NCBI GenBank assembly: GCA_014799675.1
Contig: JAAVHM010000050.1
Location: 1-6,607, forward strand
Length of the DNA stretch: 6,607 nucleotides
Source: Ruminococcus sp.
GTDB lineage: Bacteria > Bacillota > Clostridia > Oscillospirales > Ruminococcaceae
Reading direction: 5' to 3'
Shown: piece by piece, positions 1 through 5,926 of the stretch
Numbering within the stretch: position 1 is the first letter of the stretch
Layout of the letters: the number at the start of each line of letters is the position of its first letter
Notes under the pieces: model-generated
The model's input: only the letters and a program-made list of their open reading frames with translations
Databases searched by the model: none
Told to the model about the DNA's origin: nothing
Program-made: the position numbers and the translations under genes

Positions 1-1
1 A

Positions 2-346
2 AAAAGAAAGTATGCTTCGGAGGCAAAAATTCAAAGTAAACACGCATTGCAAAATTGTCTGTATAGTGTGTTTATAAATCTTATTTCAATTTTTCCTTTG
101 TTGGGAATGTTAGGAACGGTTGCGGCACTGTTGAATTTAAATTTTGAAGAGATAAACAATGATGTTACAACCAATTTTTTTAGTGCGCTTACATCAACAT
201 TCTGGGGTGCAATATTTGGTATGCTATTTAAAATTTTAGATGCTATTCCCAATTATTTTGTTGAGAGGAATAACGAAAGTTATCGTATAGGCATTCAACG
301 TAGAAATCTTGATGTAGAAGAAAATGGTGAAGAAAATGAAACGTAA
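2..346 (+). CDS. MotA/TolQ/ExbB-family proton channel subunit, 5' end missing
   Basis: The reading frame is open to the left edge, so this is the C-terminal 114 residues of a longer protein. The visible part has two hydrophobic stretches. The first contains FPLLGMLGTV (about 92-121) and the second ALTSTFWGAIFGM (about 185-223). This is the TM2/TM3 pattern of ExbB/TolQ/MotA channel subunits. The Thr codons at 116-118 (LGTV) and 197-199 (LTST) sit where family members place ion-path threonines. In the family, such subunits form a pentameric ring around a dimer of ExbD/TolR/MotB and convert ion flow into rotation. The tail after TM3 is short, charged and acidic. The N-terminal helix and most of the cytoplasmic domain lie outside the window. 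The gene overlaps the next one by 23 bases, which fits translational coupling and a joint complex. A TTG at 47 could be read as a start, but it would cut into the conserved core. Which subfamily (ExbB, TolQ, MotA or ZorA) cannot be settled from this piece. Confidence 0.8.
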   Translation, partial: KRKYASEAKIQSKHALQNCLYSVFINLISIFPLLGMLGTVAALLNLNFEEINNDVTTNFFSALTSTFWGAIFGMLFKILDAIPNYFVERNNESYRIGIQRRNLDVEENGEENET

Positions 347-908
347 TCGAATATTTCTTGATTTTACCTCGCTTCTTGATATTATGATGATAATTCTTTT
401 TTTCTTCATTCTTAATTTTAACAATGCACAAGCAGATTATAATAATAAAGTTGAACAGATTAAAGTTGAAAAACAAGACTTTGAAATAGAAAAAGAAGAA
501 TGGCAAAAACAAGCAGACGCAGAACTTGAAAAAATTCGTGAAACAGATGAAAAAGCAGCAGATAATGCACAGGCACTGATTGATTTTAAAAACGGACATT
601 TTATCAATATATGCATGGACGTAAAAGTTGATATAAATGAAATGGTTTCTTGGGAAATTACGGTTAGCAGAGGAAATACTCCGATAGGCACTATTTCTTC
701 AGCAGGTAACCCCGATATTACAGATGAATTTGTCACCATACTAAACAAAGAAAGATTTAAAAAAGATGATGTTATTATTGCTGTTTTTCAGTATGACATA
801 CAAAGCGAGGGTTCACATTATGCAAGGAATGTCGTGTTTAAAAAACTGAAAGAGGCGGAGCAGAATTTTACAAATCTTTATTTGGCGGAAGCCGCATATG
901 GAAAGTAG
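324..908 (+). CDS. ExbD/TolR/MotB-like membrane protein with coiled-coil and unknown C-terminal domain
   Basis: This 194-residue protein has a short basic N-terminus, one membrane helix (about 17-33), a charged Glu/Lys-rich probable coiled coil (about 38-85) and a mixed C-terminal region (about 90-194). The helix opens with LDFTSLLDIMMIILFFF. This resembles the ExbD/TolR signature, in which an Asp (here D19, codon 378-380) is the proton-carrying residue. It directly follows and overlaps the ExbB-type gene, so it is the natural rotor/stator partner. I do not recognise the C-terminal region with certainty. It shows no clear OmpA-type peptidoglycan-binding motif, unlike MotB or ZorB. It might be a diverged ExbD-type fold, since a hydrophobic strand (VIIAVFQYD) is followed by a helix. 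The start is undecided. ATG 324 gives the longest form. ATG 336 is preceded by GGTGA with 5 bases between, and would shorten the protein by four residues. The gene is clearly AT-rich; a hand count of bases 421-480 gives 16 G/C of 60. Confidence 0.72.
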   Translation: MVKKMKRNRIFLDFTSLLDIMMIILFFFILNFNNAQADYNNKVEQIKVEKQDFEIEKEEWQKQADAELEKIRETDEKAADNAQALIDFKNGHFINICMDVKVDINEMVSWEITVSRGNTPIGTISSAGNPDITDEFVTILNKERFKKDDVIIAVFQYDIQSEGSHYARNVVFKKLKEAEQNFTNLYLAEAAYGK

Positions 909-916
909 GTGGCATA

Positions 917-1354
917 ATGAGAAGAAAATTAAAAGGTTCAGTAGTTACTGTGGTTGCGGCGGTGTTAGTTGTAGCAGTCGTATTTGCAGCTGGTGTAGGG
1001 GTTGGTATGTGGCTTAGTAGGAATGACGGAGGCTTAAGTGATGAAGAAGTTGTCCAAGCAGATGTTTCAGTTGTTGAAACAATTACTGAAACTACAATTG
1101 AAACTACAACAGATAATACCGAAGAGATGACTACTATCAATCAAGGTGTAGAATATATTACTATATCTGTTAAAGGCAATGCATATTTTTATAACGACAA
1201 AGAAATTTTGCTTGATGAGCTTATTGGGGAATTTGTAAATGATAAAACGTCAATGGTTAAAATATCTTATAGTAATACCGCCACACAGTTTGCCTATGAG
1301 GAGCTTGTAAAAAAATTAAAAGAAAATGACATTAAGTATACAGAAGTCGATTAG
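917..1354 (+). CDS. Single-helix membrane protein with ExbD/TolR-like C-terminal domain
   Basis: This 145-residue protein has a basic N-terminus, one long Val/Ala/Gly-rich membrane helix (about 8-33, ending in a GVGVG run), a Thr/Glu-rich spacer (about 52-74) and a compact C-terminal domain (about 78-145). The domain begins YITISVKGNAYFYNDKE, continues LLDELIGEF, has a strand MVKISYS, then a helix and a final strand ending YTEVD. This matches the order of the periplasmic ExbD/TolR domain: a strand with a G-x-x-Y/F-x-N turn, LDEL, a V-x-I strand, a helix, and a last strand. Unlike real ExbD proteins, its membrane helix carries no acidic residue. The start is supported by AGGTGG at 907-912, 4 bases upstream, and the gene lies 8 bases after the previous stop. 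It is the last gene of the operon. The likely role is an extracytoplasmic partner of the channel pair. The family match is from pattern memory, not a search. Confidence 0.6.
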   Translation: MRRKLKGSVVTVVAAVLVVAVVFAAGVGVGMWLSRNDGGLSDEEVVQADVSVVETITETTIETTTDNTEEMTTINQGVEYITISVKGNAYFYNDKEILLDELIGEFVNDKTSMVKISYSNTATQFAYEELVKKLKENDIKYTEVD

Positions 1355-1371
1355 TTTTACATAATATTTTC

Positions 1372-1407
1372 ACAGGATTATCCTTTGGGTAATCCTGTTT
1401 TTGTTTT
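1372..1407 (+). terminator. Intrinsic terminator of the ExbB/ExbD-like operon
   Basis: ACAGGATTATCC (1372-1383) pairs with GGGTAATCCTGT (1387-1398), with one G-T wobble and a TTT loop, giving a 12-bp stem. It is followed by TTTTTGTTTT. It lies 17 bases after the stop of the third gene, so the operon ends here and is separate from the MBOAT unit. Confidence 0.9.
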
Positions 1408-1477
1408 CCAAGTTTTGGATTTGTGCATATTGCCTCTAATAAAGCAAAATTTCTTCCTTTTTTCATTTTGTTGTCTA

Positions 1478-1506
1478 TTGACGAAAAATTGCGGAAATGA
1501 TATAAT
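1478..1506 (+). promoter_or_regulatory. Sigma-A type promoter for the MBOAT operon
   Basis: A -35 TTGACG (1478-1483) and a perfect -10 TATAAT (1501-1506) are separated by 17 bases. Transcription would start near 1513, giving a leader of roughly 108 bases before the MBOAT start at 1621. The remaining bases between the upstream terminator and this promoter (1408-1477) are T-rich and show no gene. Confidence 0.85.
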
Positions 1507-1531
1507 TAAATTCGGACTTGAAAATCATATT

Positions 1532-1546
1532 TGGAAAACGTTTCCA
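1532..1546 (+). promoter_or_regulatory. Palindromic operator-like site in the MBOAT leader
   Basis: TGGAAAACGTTTCCA is a near-perfect inverted repeat (TGGAAA, centre ACG, TTTCCA) about 20-30 bases downstream of the predicted transcription start. A repressor bound here could block elongation. Bases 1533-1546 also match the catabolite-response (cre) consensus TGWAANCGNTNWCA except at the first base and one W position. Binding by CcpA or another LacI-type regulator is inference. Confidence 0.45.
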
Positions 1547-1560
1547 CGAACTCCCGCGAA

Positions 1561-1614
1561 ATTTTGTGCATAAGCAATGAAAGGAGAAGTGTTCCCGATA
1601 AGGGAGCGCAAAAT
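1561..1614 (+). other. Possible folded mRNA leader before the MBOAT start
   Basis: ATTTTGTGC (1561-1569) can pair with GCGCAAAAT (1606-1614) as a 9-bp helix with one wobble. TCCC (1593-1596) can pair with GGGA (1602-1605) directly next to it. The fold would hide the AGGGAG at 1601-1606 but leave AAAGGAGAAG (1579-1588) in the loop. No known riboswitch class was recognised. Confidence 0.3.
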
Positions 1615-1620
1615 GACAAA

Positions 1621-3210
1621 ATGGTATTTGCCGATCTGCTTTTTATATATGTGTTTCTTCCGTTGGTAATAATTTTCTATCTTATCGCAAGAGGCTGCGA
1701 CGCAGTACTGAATAAGCAGCGCCGCAGGAACCGTAAGCTTGGCATTATGTTCAACGAAAGCCCTGTTGTAAATATTGCCCTTATGGGAATTCTGCTGGTG
1801 TTTTATGTTCTGGGTAAGCCTGCCGTGTCGGCAGTTATGCTTGCCCTTATTCTGTTGTATTCCTTCGGCGCGGAGGTCAACGAAAACCCTTTCGCAAACG
1901 CCGTCCTTATTATATTTTCGCTGATTTTTTACGCATGGGGCGAGCCTATGTATATCGTCCTCATGCTTGTGAGCGTGATGATAAATTACGTCGTCGGACT
2001 TATGATAGACCGCGGCACTAAAAGGTCAAAGCCTGCTCTGGCATTGGGCGTGGTACTGAACATTGCCATAATATGCGTGTTCAAGTATTCGGGATTTATC
2101 GCAGTAAATCTGAACGCTCTGGGACTTAATGTGGACGTCCCCGAAATAAATCTCCCCATTGGAATAAGCTTTTATACATTCCAGTCCCTTTCCTATCTTG
2201 CGGACGTTTACCGCGGCAAGGTCTCGGGACAGCGGAGTATGTCGGGACTTCTGCTGTATATTTCCATGTTCCCCCAGCTTATTGCGGGACCGATCGTCCG
2301 CTACACCACGATTTCCGAGGAAATAAATACCAGAAGCATTTCTCTTTCCGACGTTTCGGAGGGTTCTTTTCGCTTCTTGGTAGGACTTGGCAAAAAGGTC
2401 ATTCTTGCCAATCAGCTTTCCGTGTTAAGCTCACATTTCTTGGACAGCGACTTTAACGGTCTTTCCATGGCGGGAGCGTGGATAGGAATAATTGCCTTTA
2501 CTTTCCAGATATATTTCGACTTTTCGGGATATTCCGACATGGCTATAGGCTTGGGACGCTGCTTCGGCTTCGAGTTTGACGAGAACTTCCATTACCCCTA
2601 CATCAGCGCGACGATTACCGACTTCTGGCGCAGGTGGCATATTTCCATGGGTTCGTTTTTCAGGGACTATGTGTACATTCCCCTCGGCGGCAACCGCCGT
2701 CACCAGCCGCTTAATATAATTGTCGTTTGGCTTCTGACAGGTCTCTGGCACGGCGCAAGCTGGAATTTCGTCCTCTGGGGACTGTATTTCGGCTTGATAC
2801 TTATAATTGAAAAGCATACCATTGTAAAAATGCAGGAGAAAATACCGAAATTATTTCTGCATATCTACAGTATATTTATCATTGTTTTCGGCTGGGTAAT
2901 CTTCTATTTTGAGGACTTCAGCAGACTGGGCGGCTTTATAAAAATTCTTTTCGGCGCGGGTTCAGCCCCCAAGTGGGACATAATCACACAGGGAGAGATA
3001 ACGGGAAACCTTTACCTGCTGATAATAGCGGTAATATGCTCCCTGCCCGTGGGCGAGCTTATCGAGGAATTTTACAACCGTTCAATGACAAAAGGCGGCT
3101 CTGCGCTGCTTACTGTCGGCAAGTCGATTTGCGCGGTAACTCTTCTTGCGGTAAGCACATTGCTGCTTATCGGCGATACAAACAACCCGTTCCTCTATTT
3201 CAGATTTTGA
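1621..3210 (+). CDS. MBOAT-family membrane-bound O-acyltransferase (AlgI/PatA/DltB-like)
   Basis: This polytopic protein of 529 residues would carry acyl (probably acetyl) groups across the membrane for O-acylation of a cell-surface or secreted glycan. Family hallmarks are visible: LPIGISFYTFQSLSYLADVYRG, the QLIAGPIVRY stretch, YFDFSGYSDMAIGLGR (D300), TDFWRRWHISMGSFFRDYVYIPLGGNR (H340), and LTGLWHGASW with the putative catalytic H377. The start at ATG 1621 is chosen because MVFADLLFIYVFLPL is the standard beginning of the family. The open frame upstream to 1531 encodes a polar stretch without ATG, in the leader. The nearest ribosome-site-like AGGGAG (1601-1606) is 14 bases away, which is unusually far. 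Near the N-terminus a membrane hairpin appears twice (see the repeat entry), which may explain the size. A DHHW partner follows after 22 bases, so this is a two-step acylation pair. The real glycan substrate is not shown by the sequence. Confidence 0.92.
   Translation: MVFADLLFIYVFLPLVIIFYLIARGCDAVLNKQRRRNRKLGIMFNESPVVNIALMGILLVFYVLGKPAVSAVMLALILLYSFGAEVNENPFANAVLIIFSLIFYAWGEPMYIVLMLVSVMINYVVGLMIDRGTKRSKPALALGVVLNIAIICVFKYSGFIAVNLNALGLNVDVPEINLPIGISFYTFQSLSYLADVYRGKVSGQRSMSGLLLYISMFPQLIAGPIVRYTTISEEINTRSISLSDVSEGSFRFLVGLGKKVILANQLSVLSSHFLDSDFNGLSMAGAWIGIIAFTFQIYFDFSGYSDMAIGLGRCFGFEFDENFHYPYISATITDFWRRWHISMGSFFRDYVYIPLGGNRRHQPLNIIVVWLLTGLWHGASWNFVLWGLYFGLILIIEKHTIVKMQEKIPKLFLHIYSIFIIVFGWVIFYFEDFSRLGGFIKILFGAGSAPKWDIITQGEITGNLYLLIIAVICSLPVGELIEEFYNRSMTKGGSALLTVGKSICAVTLLAVSTLLLIGDTNNPFLYFRF
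1759..1995 (+). repeat. Tandem duplicated membrane hairpin within the MBOAT gene
   Basis: Residues 47-83 and 89-125 align without gaps at an offset of 42 residues. Ten of 37 positions are identical, including P, N, FY, G, P and ML in the pattern SP..N..L....LVFY..GKP against NP..N..L....LIFY..GEP. The second copy (FYAWGEP) is the canonical family element. The first is a diverged extra copy that would add two membrane helices without changing topology. Confidence 0.5.
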
Positions 3211-3232
3211 TTGTGAAAGGTATATATAAATT

Positions 3233-5119
3233 ATGTCTATGAATTTGAAAATAAACCGTTACGATACCAAAAAAGAAAAACGCCGCAAGGTTTCCGATAT
3301 AATTTATGTCGTTATAACCCTGACGCTTTTTGCCGCGGTGGGAGTATCTATGTTTATTTTTCCCAGAAGCACCGAGTCGGAGCTTGAAAAGCGCGAGCTT
3401 GCCAAATTCCCGAAATTTTCCTTTGAAACGTTTGCAAGCGGCGAGTTTACTCAATCGCTCAATACCTATTTCAGCGACACAGTGCCGTTCAGGGACGACC
3501 TTATGGTAGTATCTTCCATGATAAGAAATATGACAGGCTTCCGCATAAATAATATAAAATTCTATAATGTGACGGTTGCCGAAAACGTTGATACCGAGCC
3601 TGCGGAAACTTTGGCATTTGAAACGGAAGAGACGGCGGGGGAAAACGTTACCGAACGTGTAGTTGAGGGAATTTCTCCAAACGCTCAGACTGCCGTCCCC
3701 GAAAACAATATGCAGCAGGAGCCTTTTTCTGAAATAACCACCGCTGAAAGCGCGGAAGCCATAGACATGGACGATACCGTCAACATCACCAATAACGGCA
3801 TAGTAGTGGTGGGGACGCGTGCTTTGATGTTTTACGGCGGCAGCTATACGGTCGGTGAAAATTATGCAAAGGTCGTCAGCGAGTACAAAAAACAGCTTGG
3901 CAGCGGCGTTAATGTGTACTGCATGGTTATTCCCACCTCGGTGGAGTTTTATTGCCCGGAGGAAGCTAAGCAGTTTACCTCCGAACAGCTGGGGAATATT
4001 AACAATATTTACTCAAACCTGCAAAACGGAGTTAAGCCCGTGGACGCATATACGCCCCTTAATCTCCATAAGGACGAACCCATATATTTCCGCACAGACC
4101 ACCATTGGTCGTCTCTCGGCGCATACTATGCCGCAAAGCAGTTCGCCGAAACCGCGGACGTGCCTTTTTCCGACCTGTCCGAGTACGATGAAAAGGTCGT
4201 TGACGGTTATGTGGGAACAATGTACAGCTATGCCGAGTATAATCCCGTTCTCAAGAACAACCCCGAGGATTTTGTTTACTACGTGCCGAAAAATGTGGAA
4301 TACACAACAACTTACCATAATTATACCCTCGGCGAAAACAATGTTATAGTTGGTATGCAGGATCCTTATGACGCAAACTTTTTCGTTGATTTTTCAAATA
4401 ATAAATCCATGCTTTACTGCACCTTTATGGGCGGCGACGCAAAAATCACTCATATCAAGACCTCGACCCGCAACGGCAGAAAGCTTGCTATCTTCAAGGA
4501 CAGCTACGGCAACGCCCTGCCCCAGTTCCTGTTCGGCTCTTTTGAGGAAATTTTTGTCATGGACATGAGATTTTTCACATACAACGCAATTGATTACCTT
4601 AAGGAAAACGGCATAACCGACCTGCTTTTCGCAAACAACGCGTTCCATGCCACAACAAAGTCAACGGTAACGCATTATGAGACTTTCCTCACACAGGGCA
4701 GACAGACTGCGCCTGCGGAAACTACAGCCACAACGCCTGTTTCCGTCCCCGCAGTAACGGGAATTCCCGTCACGGGAATATCGCCTCAGGTAAAAGCGCC
4801 GCCTGTTACAAGCACTATTCCGCCCGCGACTGCAACTGTTCCGACAGGTACAACTCCAGCTCCCGCAACAACGACTTCACCGCCTGTCACAACAACTGCG
4901 CCTGTTACGACTTCCGTAACATCTTCCGCAACTACAACAACAGCCGCACCCGCAGCGACCTCCGTAACGACCACTTCTAAACCAAAGTCGGAAACCACAG
5001 ACAAGCCTAAGACAACAAAACCAAAATCGGAAACAACTTCCAAGCCCGAAACAACTAAAAAAACCGCGGAAACAACCGCGCCTGCAAGTACAAAAGGTGA
5101 AATCATTTCAGCAGATTGA
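3233..5119 (+). CDS. DHHW-family (AlgX/AlgJ-like SGNH-type) membrane-anchored protein with Thr/Pro-rich tail
   Basis: This 628-residue protein has a basic N-terminus, a single membrane anchor (about 22-43) and an extracytoplasmic region. The latter starts with a conserved segment (about 53-112: FPKFS, YFSDTVPFRD). It is interrupted by an acidic Thr/Glu-rich stretch (about 113-183) and resumes at NGIVVVGTRALMFYGG. The family motif TDHHWS is present (D289, H290, H291, W292), as is KDSYGNALPQF with S424. By comparison with AlgX, D289 and H291 with S424 would form the catalytic triad of an acetyl-transfer/esterase site; that assignment is inference. After about residue 492 the protein is a Thr/Pro/Ala/Lys-rich, probably disordered tail to the end. 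The start at ATG 3233 has GAAAGG 12 bases upstream; ATG 3239 is a possible alternative. It lies 22 bases after the MBOAT stop, so the two are surely co-transcribed. The likely role is final transfer of the acyl group to an extracellular glycan. Confidence 0.9.
   Translation: MSMNLKINRYDTKKEKRRKVSDIIYVVITLTLFAAVGVSMFIFPRSTESELEKRELAKFPKFSFETFASGEFTQSLNTYFSDTVPFRDDLMVVSSMIRNMTGFRINNIKFYNVTVAENVDTEPAETLAFETEETAGENVTERVVEGISPNAQTAVPENNMQQEPFSEITTAESAEAIDMDDTVNITNNGIVVVGTRALMFYGGSYTVGENYAKVVSEYKKQLGSGVNVYCMVIPTSVEFYCPEEAKQFTSEQLGNINNIYSNLQNGVKPVDAYTPLNLHKDEPIYFRTDHHWSSLGAYYAAKQFAETADVPFSDLSEYDEKVVDGYVGTMYSYAEYNPVLKNNPEDFVYYVPKNVEYTTTYHNYTLGENNVIVGMQDPYDANFFVDFSNNKSMLYCTFMGGDAKITHIKTSTRNGRKLAIFKDSYGNALPQFLFGSFEEIFVMDMRFFTYNAIDYLKENGITDLLFANNAFHATTKSTVTHYETFLTQGRQTAPAETTATTPVSVPAVTGIPVTGISPQVKAPPVTSTIPPATATVPTGTTPAPATTTSPPVTTTAPVTTSVTSSATTTTAAPAATSVTTTSKPKSETTDKPKTTKPKSETTSKPETTKKTAETTAPASTKGEIISAD
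4706..5098 (+). repeat. Low-complexity Thr/Pro-rich tail coding region
   Basis: About 130 codons are dominated by Thr, Pro, Ala, Ser and Val, changing to Lys/Glu/Thr/Pro near the end. Short units recur, such as VTGI twice, and KPKSETT encoded at 4981-4998 and again at 5020-5037 with few base changes. It resembles the glycosylated or wall-spanning spacers of surface proteins. No LPxTG sorting signal or hydrophobic C-terminus follows, so it is not a sortase anchor. Confidence 0.7.
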
Positions 5120-5197
5120 TTTTCCTTAAATATATCAGCCCCTTGAGAATAAAATAATTTTGGGGATAGAAAAAAACAAGAAAGGACTGCCATTTTT

Positions 5198-5857
5198 ATG
5201 AAATTCAGAAAAGTTATTACAGCCGCCGCCGTGCTTACAGCGTGCGCCTTGATATTGACCGCCTGCGGCAAGGAAAGCACCGAGGAAACAACCTCCGCCC
5301 CCGAGACGGAAGCAACCTCTGCCCCAGAGACGGAAGCAACCTCCGAAACCTTCGTGGAAAATTTGGACGAGAACGTTTCCGACGAGACCATCAATGAGGA
5401 TAACGCAGAGGATATTCCAAATAATGACAACGCAGAGGACGAACCCGTCGATATACCCGACGAAACTCCCAACGCGCTCCAGCCCATTGCCGACGCGGCT
5501 CTTGCGGTAGGCGAGTGGCCCGCCTTGTGGGAGGTTACCGACCCGCAGCTTATTTCCGACTTCTTTTTGCTGGACGCTTCCAATGATAACTACCAAAATA
5601 TGCTAATTCTCCAGTGTCCCATGAGCGCAAATATGACGGAAATAATCATCGTTCAGGCGGAGGACGTTTCCGCCGCCAAAGCAGACCTTGAAGCACGTCA
5701 GAAAAAGGCGCAGGAGCAGGACGCTTTCTACCCCGACGACGTTGAGCGCGCAGGTGCTTCGATCGTCGGCACAGAGGGGGATTACGCCTACTTTATTATG
5801 GGCGACAATGCTTCCACGGCAGAGACAGAAATTGTAAATTATATCAAGAATATGTAA
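5198..5857 (+). CDS. DUF4358-type lipoprotein
   Basis: This 219-residue protein has a signal peptide ending in a lipobox, LTAC, with the lipidated Cys at 23, so it should be anchored on the outer face of the membrane. A Thr/Glu/Asp-rich spacer (about 27-88) contains two TSAPETEA units and two DNAED units. The C-terminal domain (about 90-219) has DPQLISDFFLLDA, QCPMSANMTEIIIVQAEDV, a long charged helix with KADLEARQKKAQEQ, and GDYAYFIMGDNAS. This order fits DUF4358, a domain of unknown function often seen beside MBOAT and DHHW genes in Clostridia. The start has AAAGGA at 5181-5186 with an 11-base spacer. It lies 78 bases after the DHHW stop with no convincing terminator or promoter between, and a strong terminator follows, so it is probably the third gene of the operon. 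Its function is unknown; an accessory role in glycan acylation is inferred from context. The family call is from memory of the pattern. Confidence 0.8.
   Translation: MKFRKVITAAAVLTACALILTACGKESTEETTSAPETEATSAPETEATSETFVENLDENVSDETINEDNAEDIPNNDNAEDEPVDIPDETPNALQPIADAALAVGEWPALWEVTDPQLISDFFLLDASNDNYQNMLILQCPMSANMTEIIIVQAEDVSAAKADLEARQKKAQEQDAFYPDDVERAGASIVGTEGDYAYFIMGDNASTAETEIVNYIKNM
5291..5338 (+). repeat. 24-base tandem repeat, two copies
   Basis: Two adjacent 24-base units (5291-5314, 5315-5338) differ at two third-codon positions and both encode TSAPETEA. The beginning of a third unit follows. They lie in the spacer behind the lipobox and could change in number by slippage. Confidence 0.8.
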
Positions 5858-5876
5858 TTATTTTCACAATAAAAAA

Positions 5877-5913
5877 CTCGGGAACTTGCCAAAGCAGCTT
5901 CCCGAGCTTTTTT
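5877..5913 (+). terminator. Intrinsic terminator after the DUF4358 gene
   Basis: CTCGGGAA (5877-5884) pairs perfectly with TTCCCGAG (5899-5906). An inner TGC/GCA pairing encloses a CAAA loop, and a T-run follows (5908-5913). Upstream is AAAAAA, so the hairpin could also act, less strongly, on the other strand. It closes the MBOAT operon. Confidence 0.9.
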
Positions 5914-5926
5914 ATGCCGCGCCGCA

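Noticed and set aside
1385..1573. Plus-strand 62-codon frame between the two operons
   Set aside because: It starts inside the terminator hairpin and runs through the consensus promoter. It has no ribosome site.
1577..1669. Short frame of about 30 codons overlapping the MBOAT start
   Set aside because: Not listed as a gene because it has no family signal and its first ATG has no ribosome site. The possibility of a leader peptide is kept only as a finding.
3855..4349. Plus-strand 164-codon frame inside the DHHW gene
   Set aside because: It lies fully inside a conserved gene in another frame. The predicted protein has no coherent hydrophobic pattern or family signal.
4757..4770. Perfect 14-base palindrome ACGGGAATTCCCGT in the DHHW tail
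   Set aside because: It arises from the VTGI repeat codons within a coding region. No regulatory role is suggested by position.
5139..5165. CCCC ... GGGG inverted repeat between the DHHW and DUF4358 genes
   Set aside because: The stem is only 4 bp with a loop of about 19 bases and no following T-run, so it is not a terminator.
5144..5171. Possible promoter TTGAGA / ATAGAA before the DUF4358 gene
   Set aside because: Spacing is 17 but the -10 matches the consensus poorly. A T/A-rich gap gives such matches by chance.
5234..5266. Two LTAC lipobox-like motifs in the DUF4358 signal peptide
   Set aside because: The first, at residues 13-16, is too close to the N-terminus and lies inside the hydrophobic core. 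The second, at 20-23 and followed by Gly, is the normal site.
4786..5583. Minus-strand open frame of 265 codons across the DHHW tail and the DUF4358 gene
   Set aside because: Its product is Val/Ser/Ala low complexity, the mirror of Thr/Glu-rich codons on the + strand. It has no ribosome site, and the + strand genes are well supported.
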